Positions 1 to 8,511 of a stretch of 63,290 nucleotides of DNA are shown here, one piece after another. Source of the stretch: Nakamurella aerolata (lineage in GTDB: Bacteria; Actinomycetota; Actinomycetes; Mycobacteriales; Nakamurellaceae); the NCBI RefSeq assembly GCF_013002705.1, contig NZ_JABEND010000015.1, positions 1-63,290 on the forward strand, written 5' to 3'. The notes below the pieces were generated by a model. The model ran no database searches. It was given only the letters and a program-made list of their open reading frames with translations, and was not told the DNA's origin. Every line of letters starts with the position of its first letter. Positions within the stretch are counted from its first letter, which is position 1. The translations under genes and the position numbers were made by a program.

Positions 1-31
1 CCGTGACGGCAGCCCCGCTACCCTGAACCAT

Positions 32-88
32 GCTCGTGGCCTCGCTGCTGGACGTTGTGAGAGACCAACAGCATGCGCGGCCACGAGC
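32..88. repeat. 10-bp inverted repeat in the leading non-coding stretch
   Basis: GCTCGTGGCC at 32-41 is the exact reverse complement of 79-88. A second pair, GGACGTTG near 50-57 and CAACGTCC near 113-120, lies around the first. They may be the edge of a lost mobile element. Otherwise I see no gene in bases 1-239. Confidence 0.35.
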
Positions 89-239
89 CCTACCTCAGGC
101 TGCCGCCCCGCTCAACGTCCAAGAGCCCGTTTATGCGGTGGAGTGACTCGAAGTCGGCCCCATCCGGTGAGCGGCAGCGAGCCCGAAGGGATCCCCTCAG
201 CTCCACGTAAAGTTGAACCGATCACTTGAGTCGGCGGTC

Positions 240-592
240 GAGTCCCCTCCCCAAGCGGGAGGTACCCCCATCGCCTGAGCGAAAACGCGCTCGCGGTCTT
301 CAGGATCTTGTTCGCGCGCTCCAGCTCGGCGACCCACCGCTTCGAAGAGCGGACCTCGCCCGAATCGGTCTGCCGCGATCCCGGGCCGGACGTCCGCCGC
401 CCGCTCACCGGCCTCGACCCAGTTGCGGATCGCCGCCTCGTTGATGTCCAACACAGCGCCTACCTGACGCCGTGCATCACGCTTGGACTCGCCGTGCTGC
501 TCCAGCCGGTCCAGATACCTCCGAACCGCCCGATCACGAGTTGAACCGCGCCGGCGGGTCCGGAGACCTACTAGTTTGACGGCTCCAGCCAC
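240..592 (-). pseudogene. IS3-family transposase OrfA remnant
   Basis: The minus strand encodes a recognisable IS3-type OrfA: an arginine-rich N-terminus, a helix-turn-helix stretch around 'DARRQVGAVLDINEAAIRNW' and the coiled 'WVAELERANKILKTASAF' tail that normally ends OrfA. The protein is split over two frames. One shift falls near 365-370, after 'GIAAD'. A second falls near 276-285, where a T run looks one base short, so the usual 'FFAQAE' ending is lost. No OrfB with the DDE catalytic core is present and I could not find convincing terminal repeats. It is a dead fragment that marks past insertion next to other decayed genes. Confidence 0.7.
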
Positions 593-699
593 TGCGTCAG
601 CAGTTCGACCGAGTCTTCGGCACCACGCCCGCCCGCCGACGCAGCGTGTTCACCGGAGAGGATGAAGACTGACAGTGATGGCAGTGGGAAGGGGTGCGA

Positions 700-1497
700 G
701 TGGCTGAGTTCTGGCGCAGTCGGGCTCTGCCCCATCTCGAGGCCCGGCGATCCTGCCAGGAGAATCCGTGTTATCGCCCGCATGCCCATGATGCGTTCTC
801 GGTCGGACTGATCGACGAGGGGCGGTCGGTGCTCTCCGGGTGCCTGGATGGCCCGGTCCGGCTGCAACCGGGTGATGTCGTCGTTATCCCGGCAGGTCAG
901 GTTCATGCCTGCAACCCCGAGCACGGCGCTTGGCGCTACCAGATGGTCCACATGGACCAGGGCTGGGCGTTGGCGCTGACGGGTCAAGAACCGTGCAGCG
1001 CCCTGTTCGTAGGAATCAGCGTGCTTCGCCGGCACGACCTGCGCTCCCGGATCGTCGAGATGACCGACGCGATCTTCGCCGACGAGACACGCCCCCGGAT
1101 CGAGGCGACCATCGCTGCCATGCTGCACGAACTTGAGGCAGTGCCGCCCGCGCGTCTCGTCGTGACCGATCTGACCGATGCTGCATCTCAACTGCTCACG
1201 CGGCTATTCCCGGTGATGGAGCGACTTCGTCTCGACGAGTCCAATCCGGCCCTGAGCGAGCTGGCCGGCCTCGCGGGCATGTCCACGTTCCAGCTCGTCC
1301 GCGCGATGCGGCGGGCCACCGGCCTGTCCCCGCTGGCGTGGCGGCAGAACGCCCGGATCGTGCAGGCCCGTCACCTGCTTCGAGACGGGCATCCGATCGC
1401 CGAGACCGCGCAGGTGCTGGGCTTCGCTGACCAGAGTCACTTTCACCGAGTGTTCCGCACCCACGTCGGGGCCACCCCTGGCGTTTATCGCGGCTGA
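700..1497 (+). CDS. AraC-family transcriptional regulator with cupin sensor domain
   Basis: A 265-residue regulator. The N-terminal half is an AraC-type cupin: 'PHAHD' near residues 28-30 and 'LQPGDVVVIPAGQVHA' are the usual first strands of the sugar/small-molecule sensing barrel. The C-terminal ~90 residues hold two helix-turn-helix motifs ('LSELAGLAGMSTFQLVRAMRRA' and 'IAETAQVLGFADQSHFHRVFR'), the classic AraC DNA-binding unit. I place the start at GTG 700 because GGGAAGGG at 686-693 is well spaced for it; GTG 694 is also possible. It lies 79 bp before the broken FAD oxidoreductase gene in the same direction and may once have controlled it. The effector is unknown. Confidence 0.85.
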   Translation: MAEFWRSRALPHLEARRSCQENPCYRPHAHDAFSVGLIDEGRSVLSGCLDGPVRLQPGDVVVIPAGQVHACNPEHGAWRYQMVHMDQGWALALTGQEPCSALFVGISVLRRHDLRSRIVEMTDAIFADETRPRIEATIAAMLHELEAVPPARLVVTDLTDAASQLLTRLFPVMERLRLDESNPALSELAGLAGMSTFQLVRAMRRATGLSPLAWRQNARIVQARHLLRDGHPIAETAQVLGFADQSHFHRVFRTHVGATPGVYRG

Positions 1498-1576
1498 GCC
1501 GCAAGAACGTACAAGACACCCGTCGCACTCGTTCCGATACTTGACGTGTTCGGGGTTGCGAAGCGGAGGTCTGCGG

Positions 1577-2743
1577 ATGCAGAAGATCGTGGTGATCGGC
1601 GCCGGGGTGGCCGGCGTCTCTCTAGCCGACGCGCTCACCCGGCAAGCGGGTGTCGACGTCACGGTTCTCGATCGTGACGCCCGCGAGCCGCGGGGATCAA
1701 CCCCCTAGGCCCCAGGCTTCGTCGGCCTGTACAACGATGCGCCCGTCCTCACCGCACTCGCGCTGGAGTCCGCCGCGATCTACGACCAGGTAGGCGTGGG
1801 GTTCCTCCGCTCCGGGGGACTGGAACTCGCCACGTCGGAATCCGCCGCGGGCGAGCTGCACCGTCGCGTCGAGGCCGCTCGGGCCGCCGGCCTGCCCGCC
1901 GAACTGCTGCCGACCGGACGGATCCCGCAGAGCGTCGCCTCCTTCGTGGACACGCACCAGATCGTCGCGGTCGCCCGGTACGCCGCGGACGGGTCGGCCG
2001 ACATGTCACCGCTCATGACAGCTCTGCGGGATCGGATAACCGCCGGCGGTGCGCGGCTCATCTCCTCTCAGGAGGTCACCGCGGTGGAGCAGCACGGGGC
2101 CAGTGTGGCCGTGCGCACGGCATCCGGAGACCGGTTCGCGGCGGATGCTTTAGTCCTGGCCGGCGGCGTCTGGGGCCCGAGGCTCGCCCGCCTGACCGGG
2201 GTGGAACTGCCGCTCTTCCCGGTCGCCCATCCCTACGCTTATGGCGCACCCACCCGCTTCGGACTGCCCGGCCCGTTCGTGCGATGGCCGGAACACCACG
2301 TCTACTCGCGAATACACGGCGACCGCCTCGGAATCGGCAGCTACGACCACCGACCCGTCAGCGTCGAACAGGACGAACTCCGCGACGGCGCCCGCCTGGC
2401 GTGGGCCGACGATTTCGCTCCCGTGATCGAGGCCGCGCAACGTCTGCTGCGTCCCGAAGCGAGGTTCACCCCGGTGTACCGCATCAACGGTGTCTTCGCG
2501 ATGTCCCCCGACAACCTCCCGTTCCTCGGACGACACCCCGACCTGCCGAACGTCTGGATAGCGCAGGCGCTCTGGATCACCCACGCGGCCGGGGCGACCC
2601 AGCGGCTCGCCACCGCCCTGCTCAACGACACCGCCCTGCCCGACGCCCTGAGCATCGACCGGTTCGATGGCATCGACCATGCGACGCTCCGAACCCGGGC
2701 GCTCCGGAGGTATCGAGAGATCTACGCCAACGACGCCACCTGA
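1577..2743 (+). pseudogene. FAD-dependent sarcosine/dimethylglycine dehydrogenase-like oxidoreductase, interrupted by in-frame TAG
   Basis: The reading frame starts at ATG 1577 after GCGGAGG and gives the Rossmann FAD motif 'VVVIGAGVAGVSLADAL' within 20 residues, then 'GSTP(stop)APGFVG' where homologues of the dimethylglycine/sarcosine dehydrogenase group have a 'GSTSHAPG'-like signature. The stop is TAG at 1706-1708, codon 44. The same frame then runs open to 2743, through the DAO-fold C-terminal half ('NLPFLGRHPDLPNVWIAQALWITHAAG') and ends 'RYREIYANDAT', about where the FAD domain ends in that family. The glycine-cleavage-T-like domain of larger members is absent. The break could be a nonsense mutation (CAG to TAG would fit) or a sequencing error. 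The only later in-frame start of note, GTG 1796, would drop the FAD motif. Confidence 0.75.
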
Positions 2744-3060
2744 CCGCAAGAAGTCGGCTCACGCGACCGTGCAAGTCTGATCGGATAGCTCCCACCGAGT
2801 GCCAGTCCAACGCGGTCATGCGCCGTGGCAGACCGCGCCAAGGAGCGGTGAGCGAAGAGGCCGCCGGCGGGCGCGACCGCGGCCCGTGACCGTGACCGTC
2901 CAGGCTTGGCTGAAGGCCCCGACCCCCAATAGCCCCGCGAGGGGCCACCTCGACGGGCCGCGCGCGAAGACCGCCACCGCAACACTGACTACAAGGGGAA
3001 ACCGCCGCCAGCGTCAGCTTGCGCCAGTGGCGCTCGACGGTTTCGGCGGGATTTCCCTGC
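2744..3060. other. Intergenic gap without recognised gene
   Basis: This 317-bp stretch lies between the tail of the FAD oxidoreductase and the tail of the lectin gene, which converge. The only structure I see is a short perfect hairpin, GCCCC-GCGA-GGGGC at 2932-2945, without a T tract. It may help end transcription, but it is weak evidence. Confidence 0.4.
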
Positions 3061-3405
3061 TCAGTTCAGCCGAAAGGTCTGGGCGGGAGCGCCGTTGCAG
3101 TCCCAGATCCGGAGCGGGGTGCCGTTGGCGGTGGCACCGTTGGGCGAGTCGAGGCAGTAGCCGGACGCCGGGTTCAATAGCGACCCGTTCGCCTGCGGAA
3201 CCCAGCGCTGGCCGCCCACGCCATTGCAGTCGTGCAGCTGCACCCCCGCACCCATGGCGGTCGAGTTGTCGATGACGTCGAGGCACCGGCCGATCGTTCG
3301 CACGCTCTGATCGGCGGGCCGGTACGTCCATTGTTGGTCAAGCGCCTCGGCCCGTCCGCCGGAGGCACCGGTGATCAGGTTCTGACAGGACCAGAGCTGC
3401 ACGCG
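3061..3405 (-). pseudogene. Second ricin B-type lectin domain of the GH54 gene, cut off by amber codon
   Basis: This is the in-frame continuation of the GH54 arabinofuranosidase gene after TAG 3408-3406. It encodes the rest of a second beta-trefoil: 'VQLWSC' and 'DQQWTYR' of the first lobe, 'RCLDVIDNSTAMGAGVQLHDCNG' split across the second, and 'YCLDS' to 'LRIWDCNG' of the third, each with the QxW-type ending. No Shine-Dalgarno or good start exists after the stop; GTG 3402 would begin inside the first lobe. It is therefore probably translated only if the amber codon is read through, or not at all. Confidence 0.75.
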
Positions 3406-4986
3406 CTAGTTGTTGACGTTCAGATCGTCGCCGGCGACGTCAACGCACTTCGCCGGCCCACCCGTCACCGGATACAGGATCGGCGTGGTGACGCTGAACT
3501 TCTGAGCGGCCGCGCCGTTGCACGTCCAGATTCGCAGCGGTGTCCCGTTCGCGGTATTGCCATCAGTCGCGTCCAGGCACAGGCCGGAGGCCGGGTTCTT
3601 GATGGAGCCATCGGACTGGGGGATCCATTGCTGGCCGGCGACTCCGTTGCAGTCGTACAGTTCGACCCGCGTGCCAGCGGTGGTGACATTTCCCGCTACG
3701 TCCAAGCAGCGACCAAGAGTGTTCAGGGTGCCGCTGCTGTACGCGCTGCCGATCCAGCGTTGGTCGGCGGCGAAGGCCTGGCAGTCCCACAGCTGCACGG
3801 AAGCGAGGTTCCCGCCGGTGTCGTCGCCGGCGACGTCGACGCACTTGCCCCCAGGCCCGACGATCGTCCGGCCGGGCCCGCCGCCCGTACTTTTGCCGTC
3901 GTAGTTCTGCGCAACGATGTTCGCTTGCACGGCGTTCTCGGTGGCGTCGCTCGCATAGCCTGTCGTCATAACACCTTCGAAAAAGGACTGGGTGCCGCGG
4001 TTGGAATTGTCTCCGCCCGCCCCGAGCCCGACGGAGCCTTCCAGGTGCATCGGCTTCCAGGTGTTGCCCCACCGGTCGGTGCCGTCGGGAAGAGATCCGT
4101 TGTACCAGGTGGAGAGGCTCCCCGCCTGCGAGTTTCCGCCCTTGAGCGCAAAGGTGTCGACGCCGTTGTTCTTGAGGACGGCAGTGACGAACTTCGATGC
4201 ATTTCCTTTGTTGGGGGTCCAGACGAAAGTCTTGCCCTGAAATACACCTTCCTCAAGGTCGGCTTGTACCCAGGGTCCATGCCCGGTAGCGCCGACGGCG
4301 CCGAGAGTCGAAAGGTTGAGCGTATTCATGTGGCCGGCGCCGGTGTCGACCGTGTCCGTTTCCACGTTGCCGAAGTCGGAGCAGCAGGCGCTGTTCACGT
4401 TGGTCCCACTGGCCACCTCGTACAGCGACTCGGGGTTCGAGCCGCGGGCGGTGCCGGTGGTCACCCTGCTAGATCTCCGGTAGGCCACGCCCGGCGGCAG
4501 ATACAGGCCGTACGCCTTCGAACCGTTGATGGTGATCGGCAGCGCTGCCGCGTTCGCCGGGGCGTTCGCGGCGCCCTGCTCGCCGGCCGGCGCCGGGGTG
4601 AGATCGTTGTGATTCGGCGACTGGTCGTACACGATCGGGATGACGCAAGAGGTCCCGGCGCAGAAGGCGTCCTGCTGGGCGGCGTTGGCGTAGCCGCCGA
4701 CGGAGAGCAAACCGATGTCCCGAGTGGCGCCGTCGGAGGCACGTCTCACCTGGTAGAGCGGACCGTTGTAGGCGGCGTAGAGCGCTCGGGCGGGGCTGTA
4801 CGCGGCCACGCATGGTGTTCCGCCTGCCCCGTAGATGTCGCACGGGCCGTTCGCCGCCGCAGCGGCTGCGGGTGCGGCGTCCGCGGCCACCGCCATCGAC
4901 GGTCCGGACAGCAGGGAAGCAACGAGCGGGACGAGTCCGAGCGCCGCGGCAACTCGCCGGCAGCGGGGTCGGGAGCCAACAGTCAT
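3406..4986 (-). CDS. Secreted GH54-type alpha-L-arabinofuranosidase with C-terminal ricin-type lectin domain
   Basis: Residues 1-36 form a signal peptide (RR near residue 10, hydrophobic core, 'AVAADA'). Residues ~48-370 match the GH54 catalytic beta-sandwich: 'GPCDIYGAGGTPCVAAYSPA' start, 'IVYDQSPNHNDLTPAP', 'CCSDFGNVETD', whose Glu is the candidate nucleophile, and 'GGDNSNRGTQSFFEGVMTTG', whose Asp is the candidate acid/base (assigned from memory of fungal AbfB). From ~375 there are three QxW-type lobes of a ricin B trefoil, here in place of the family's usual arabinose-binding module. The frame stops at TAG 3406-3408 just inside a second trefoil. The expected role is release of arabinofuranose from plant polysaccharide outside the cell. 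The catalytic domain and one lectin domain remain intact. A LacI-type operator lies 85 bp upstream. Confidence 0.85.
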   Translation of the reverse strand: MTVGSRPRCRRVAAALGLVPLVASLLSGPSMAVAADAAPAAAAAANGPCDIYGAGGTPCVAAYSPARALYAAYNGPLYQVRRASDGATRDIGLLSVGGYANAAQQDAFCAGTSCVIPIVYDQSPNHNDLTPAPAGEQGAANAPANAAALPITINGSKAYGLYLPPGVAYRRSSRVTTGTARGSNPESLYEVASGTNVNSACCSDFGNVETDTVDTGAGHMNTLNLSTLGAVGATGHGPWVQADLEEGVFQGKTFVWTPNKGNASKFVTAVLKNNGVDTFALKGGNSQAGSLSTWYNGSLPDGTDRWGNTWKPMHLEGSVGLGAGGDNSNRGTQSFFEGVMTTGYASDATENAVQANIVAQNYDGKSTGGGPGRTIVGPGGKCVDVAGDDTGGNLASVQLWDCQAFAADQRWIGSAYSSGTLNTLGRCLDVAGNVTTAGTRVELYDCNGVAGQQWIPQSDGSIKNPASGLCLDATDGNTANGTPLRIWTCNGAAAQKFSVTTPILYPVTGGPAKCVDVAGDDLNVNN

Positions 4987-5070
4987 GTGCTTCCTGCCTT
5001 TCCGGCGTCATTGCCTCCTGGTGGAGTCGCGATCGTGGGGGCATCGCGACGGCGCGGGGACCACCGCAGG

Positions 5071-5088
5071 TGCTTCATCGTTAAAGCA
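5071..5088. promoter_or_regulatory. LacI-family operator before the GH54 gene
   Basis: TGCTTCATCGTTAAAGCA is an 18-bp imperfect palindrome with a central CG, as LacI-family proteins prefer. On the minus strand it lies just downstream of a TATAGT -10-like box (5104-5099), where bound repressor would block transcription. The identical 18-mer occurs at 10709-10726 before the ABC operon, and the lacI gene itself lies next door. Confidence 0.8.
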
Positions 5089-5147
5089 ACCTGGTGGAAC
5101 TATAGAGGGCCTTCCCGGATTCGGATAGAGGTCTGCTGTATCGGGAA

Positions 5148-6224
5148 TCAGATCTCGAGCACCGACGCCGCGTCATCGGTGTCGTCCAATGGCTGGCAGC
5201 CACAGGATTGCCGGAGCACAAGCTCCACCTCCAGCACGTGGCGGTGCCAGCCGTCCTTGCCGTCCATGATCTCGAAGAGTCGGGTGGTGGCCACTTGCGC
5301 GAGTTCTTTGGCCGGCACCCGAATGGTGGTCAGGCTCGGGGTCGTGACGCGTGCCAGTCCGAAGTCGTCGCAGCCTGCGATCGACAGGTCGGCGGGAACC
5401 TCGAGTCCGATCGACCGGAGCGCAGTGAGAGCGCCGAACGCCATGTCGTCGTTTGCCGCAACAAGACCATCGATCTCGCGGATCTGCTCGCCGAGGTCGG
5501 CGATCGCCCTTCGGCCGGATTCCTCGCTCAAGTCCCCTTCGACGATCCGTGCGTCACCCTCAAGATGGTGTGCCCGCACCGCGTCCAGGAACCCGTCCCG
5601 GCGGTCGACGCCGGTTTGGTGGTCCAGCGTGCCGGAGATGTGCAGCAGGCTGGTTCTGTTGTGTGCGGTGATCAGGTGTTCTGTCATTGCTCGGGACGCG
5701 GCGCGATCGTCGACGCCGACCGTGACCGCTGACGGCAGGTACGGGAAGCTTCCGATCATCACCACCGGGAGTCCGCTGGCGATCAGCGGCTCGATCATCG
5801 GGTCATCGATCGCCGCGCTGGTGAGGATCGCTCCGTCCGCACTGCGCGACCGCATGACGCGTTCGTAAGCCGCCAAGCCGTGTTCGGTGTCGCGATTGGT
5901 TGACACCAGCAGCTGCACGTCGCGCTCATTCGCGACCAACGACGTGCCTTCCAGCACATGCATGAAGTAGCTGTGCCCGAACACGTGCGTCGCCGTGGTG
6001 GGCACAATCAGCGCAATGGCCCCGGCACGCTGGTTTCGCAGCGCTCGTGCCGCGGAACTCGGGACATAGCCCAGGTCGTGTGCCGTTGCCTTGATTGTTT
6101 GACGGGTGTTTGCGCTGATGCGTGGGTTGTCGGCGAGCGCCATCGAGACGGCAGTGGGGGTGACGCCAACCCGGTCGGCGATGTCGCGGAGGGTAACGCG
6201 CCGCAATCGTCCGCGACCTGCCAT
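5148..6224 (-). CDS. LacI-family transcriptional repressor of the sugar locus
   Basis: 358 residues, the usual LacI length. The N-terminus 'VTLRDIADRVGVTPTAVSMALADNPRISANTRQTI' is the LacI helix-turn-helix plus hinge helix start, with 'RALRNQRAGAIALIVP' leading into the periplasmic-binding-protein-like sensor (Peripla_BP_3). The C-terminus carries a Cys-x-Cys near the end ('QSCGCQPL'). It is the last gene on the minus strand after the ABC transporter and glycosidase genes and directly follows them in the same direction (gap 89 bp). The two identical 18-bp palindromes at 5071 and 10709 are its most likely targets. The inducer is probably an arabinose-containing saccharide, inferred from the GH54 neighbour. 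Confidence 0.9.
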   Translation of the reverse strand: MAGRGRLRRVTLRDIADRVGVTPTAVSMALADNPRISANTRQTIKATAHDLGYVPSSAARALRNQRAGAIALIVPTTATHVFGHSYFMHVLEGTSLVANERDVQLLVSTNRDTEHGLAAYERVMRSRSADGAILTSAAIDDPMIEPLIASGLPVVMIGSFPYLPSAVTVGVDDRAASRAMTEHLITAHNRTSLLHISGTLDHQTGVDRRDGFLDAVRAHHLEGDARIVEGDLSEESGRRAIADLGEQIREIDGLVAANDDMAFGALTALRSIGLEVPADLSIAGCDDFGLARVTTPSLTTIRVPAKELAQVATTRLFEIMDGKDGWHRHVLEVELVLRQSCGCQPLDDTDDAASVLEI

Positions 6225-6313
6225 GCCCGATCTCCTTCGGTCGCAGCGGTACCGCGACCCATACGGTAGCCGACGGTCGAGACCGCCGACCGTTCCCGAT
6301 GCCGGGCAGCGAG

Positions 6314-7645
6314 CTATCCGTCCCCCTCCATCGTGATCGTTTCGATCTCGCGGGGAAAAACGCCGGCCGCGTCGGTGACAGTCCGACGCAACGCGCCGTC
6401 GGCTTCCTCACTGAGGCCGATCAGGCCCATCCTGCGCAGGAACGGCGTGAGTCCATTGCCCTTCTCGGCGAACGTCTCTGCGGTGGCCGCAGCAGCCGTC
6501 GCCGGGTCGAGAACGAACTCCTCGACGTTGCGGCCGCCGGACGCGAACGACCAGTCGACGAAGTCCAGCAGTGGCCACCAGGTCAGGCCGCGTACGTCGA
6601 GTCCGCCGGCCTGAAGGTCGCGGACGGTCGTGACGGCAGCCTGCAGCCATTCCCTGCGGGTCCGGTCGCTGCCCTCGATGCTCGTTTCGGTGATCAGCAG
6701 CGGCAGCCCATAACGCTTGTGCCAGTCGGCCAGGACGTCTCGAAGGCCGTCGCTCCAGTGGTTCGCGGTGACCTGCCGAACGACTCCGTCGCGGCGTTCA
6801 AGCACTCGGGGCGTGAGGTCGGGGTAGTAGTTGACGCCGAGCAGATCGACAGCGGCCGCCGCGTGCTCCAGCTCTGCCAGCTGACGGGTGGAAACGTCGT
6901 GCTTCAGCAACCAGTTTCGGAGCGGGTGATGGCCGCCGACCCTGCCCAGGATCAGCTCGGTGGGAAGCGCCGCGAGTGAGCGCAGCAGCTCGACCTCGCT
7001 CCGGAGTCCGTTGTCGGTCGTGTCGTAGATGGCTGAGGCCTCGACGTGGACGATGGTGGCGTCCGGATTGGCACGACGGATGGATGCGATGGACCGCTGC
7101 ACGCCGCGAGCGATCCCGATCACCACTGTGCTCCAACCGGTCCACCCCGTCAGCTCGGGTGGCCAGACCCCGCGGAGCCCGCAGAACGAGGCCGTGGTGA
7201 GCGGTTCGTTGAGCGGCGTGATGTGGTCGACGATCCCGCGGTACCGCTGGGCGAAGGCAGCCGAGAAGTCGGCGAGCGCATCGGGAAATCCTGAGTCGGC
7301 GAACGATCCGCGCAACCACGTCGGGGTTCCGTAATGCACCAGGTCTGCGATCACGGTGAGCCCGAGATCGCCGACGGCATAGTCGATCCGCTCATCCAGC
7401 TGCGACCAGTCGAAGCGACCGGGCGCCACGTGCACCAGGGGCCAACCGGCGCCGTAGCGAAGGCCGGTCGCCCCGAGAGCGGCCGCGGCTGCCAAGTCGG
7501 CGCGCCAATGGGTGTCGTGCTCGGTGAGGGCGAACTCGTTGAGTTCGCCCATCGTCGAACCAGGCGGAGGGTAGACGCAGGTGTCTTCGATGCCGACCAG
7601 CCAGCGCAGCCGATCGCGCGGGAACCCGGGAAGGTGTCCGGTCAC
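6314..7645 (-). CDS. GH1-like family glycoside hydrolase
   Basis: 443 residues from GTG 7645, which overlaps the permease stop in GTGA, so translation is coupled. The TIM-barrel signature of clan GH-A is clear: 'ITPLNEPLTTASFCGLRG' holds the Asn-Glu-Pro acid/base and 'LPLLITETSIEG' holds the likely nucleophile Glu, as in GH1 ('ITENG'). The N-terminal 'GGSFLFG..' hallmark of typical GH1 beta-glucosidases is replaced by 'RLRWLVGIEDTCVYPP', so it is a divergent member. No signal peptide is present, so it should act in the cytoplasm on oligosaccharides brought in by the ABC transporter encoded just upstream. The exact substrate cannot be read from the sequence. Confidence 0.82.
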   Translation of the reverse strand: MTGHLPGFPRDRLRWLVGIEDTCVYPPPGSTMGELNEFALTEHDTHWRADLAAAAALGATGLRYGAGWPLVHVAPGRFDWSQLDERIDYAVGDLGLTVIADLVHYGTPTWLRGSFADSGFPDALADFSAAFAQRYRGIVDHITPLNEPLTTASFCGLRGVWPPELTGWTGWSTVVIGIARGVQRSIASIRRANPDATIVHVEASAIYDTTDNGLRSEVELLRSLAALPTELILGRVGGHHPLRNWLLKHDVSTRQLAELEHAAAAVDLLGVNYYPDLTPRVLERRDGVVRQVTANHWSDGLRDVLADWHKRYGLPLLITETSIEGSDRTRREWLQAAVTTVRDLQAGGLDVRGLTWWPLLDFVDWSFASGGRNVEEFVLDPATAAAATAETFAEKGNGLTPFLRRMGLIGLSEEADGALRRTVTDAAGVFPREIETITMEGDG

Positions 7646-8511
7646 TTGAGTCCCGTCGTTGCAACGCCGGCGACGAAGTAGCGCTGGGCAAGAAAGAACG
7701 CGATCGCGATCGGCAGAATGGAGATGACAGCGCCAGCCATCAGAACCGCATGGTCTGTCACGTGCTGGCCACCGAACAGGGCGAGGCCGGCCGGCAGGGT
7801 CCGCATCTCCGGGCTGCTGGTCATGACGAGCGGCCAGAGCAGGTCGTTCCACAGCGCCGTGAAGTTGAGGATCGCCACGGTCGCGATCGCCGGCTTGGCC
7901 AACGGCAGGATGATCTGCCAGTAGATCCGAAAATGTCCTGCGCCGTCGATTCTCGCCGCCTCGTCCAGTTCGCGCGGAACCGAGATGAAGAACTGCCGGA
8001 AGAGGAAGATCCCGAAGGCGCTGGTGGCCCGGGGAATGATCAAACCCTGATAGGTGTTCAGCCAGCCGAACTGGAACAGCTCGACGAACACCGGGATGAG
8101 TGTCACCTGGAACGGCACCATGAGGGTGACGAGCACAAGCCAGAATGCGATCGTTCGCCCGCGAAACTCGATGCGCGCCAGCGCATATGCGCACATGGAG
8201 TCGAACAGCAACGTCAGCAGGGTGGTGACCCCCGCGAACACCATCGTGTTGAACAACAGTCGCAGGAACGGCAGCTGCTGCCACACACCCAGGTAGCCGG
8301 CCAAGGTCCACTCGGTCGGCAACAGGCTCATGGGGCTGCCGAACAGGCTGCGCTCGGTGCGGAACGACGTCGACAGCATCCAGATGAACGGAACGAGAGC
8401 GAAGACCAGTCCGATGCCGACGAAGACCCAGCGCGCGGCTGCACCGGCAGGGGACCAGCTGGCGCGCCGAGACCGAGTGCGCGGCGTTCGGACGTAGGAG
8501 TCAGTCGACAT
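7642..8511 (-). CDS. Carbohydrate ABC transporter permease (MalG/CUT1 type)
   Basis: 289 residues with six predicted membrane helices, the first at 'WVFVGIGLVFALVPFIWMLS'. The cytoplasmic EAA loop 'ELDEAARIDGAGHFRIYWQIILPLAKPAIAT' is that of MalG-like CUT1 permeases and contacts the ATPase. It overlaps the partner permease by 11 bp and the GH1-like gene by 4 bp. No ATP-binding subunit is encoded in the cluster, which is normal for actinomycete CUT1 systems that share an MsiK-type ATPase encoded elsewhere. Confidence 0.93.
   Translation of the reverse strand: MSTDSYVRTPRTRSRRASWSPAGAAARWVFVGIGLVFALVPFIWMLSTSFRTERSLFGSPMSLLPTEWTLAGYLGVWQQLPFLRLLFNTMVFAGVTTLLTLLFDSMCAYALARIEFRGRTIAFWLVLVTLMVPFQVTLIPVFVELFQFGWLNTYQGLIIPRATSAFGIFLFRQFFISVPRELDEAARIDGAGHFRIYWQIILPLAKPAIATVAILNFTALWNDLLWPLVMTSSPEMRTLPAGLALFGGQHVTDHAVLMAGAVISILPIAIAFFLAQRYFVAGVATTGLK

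Noticed and set aside
1-600. Complete insertion sequence at the left end
   Set aside because: Only a frameshifted orfA and a short inverted repeat are visible; there is no orfB and no matching terminal repeats or target duplication.
2932-2945. GCCCC-GCGA-GGGGC hairpin as an intrinsic terminator
   Set aside because: The stem is only five pairs and has no T tract; it is noted in the gap entry but not called as a terminator.
1577-3408. General reassignment of TAG (amber suppression or pyrrolysine-like decoding)
   Set aside because: Two genes have in-frame TAG, but several clean genes here use TAG as their real stop (MFS 25529, lysR 19404, tetR 34787). No context for pyrrolysine, such as methylamine methyltransferases, is seen. 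Mutation or sequence error is simpler.
3232-5868. Long open frame on the plus strand through the GH54 gene
   Set aside because: It is antisense to the GH54 and LacI genes, has no recognisable domain and results from GC bias. The same holds for the long antisense frames over ceoC, the KimA-like gene and the methyltransferase.
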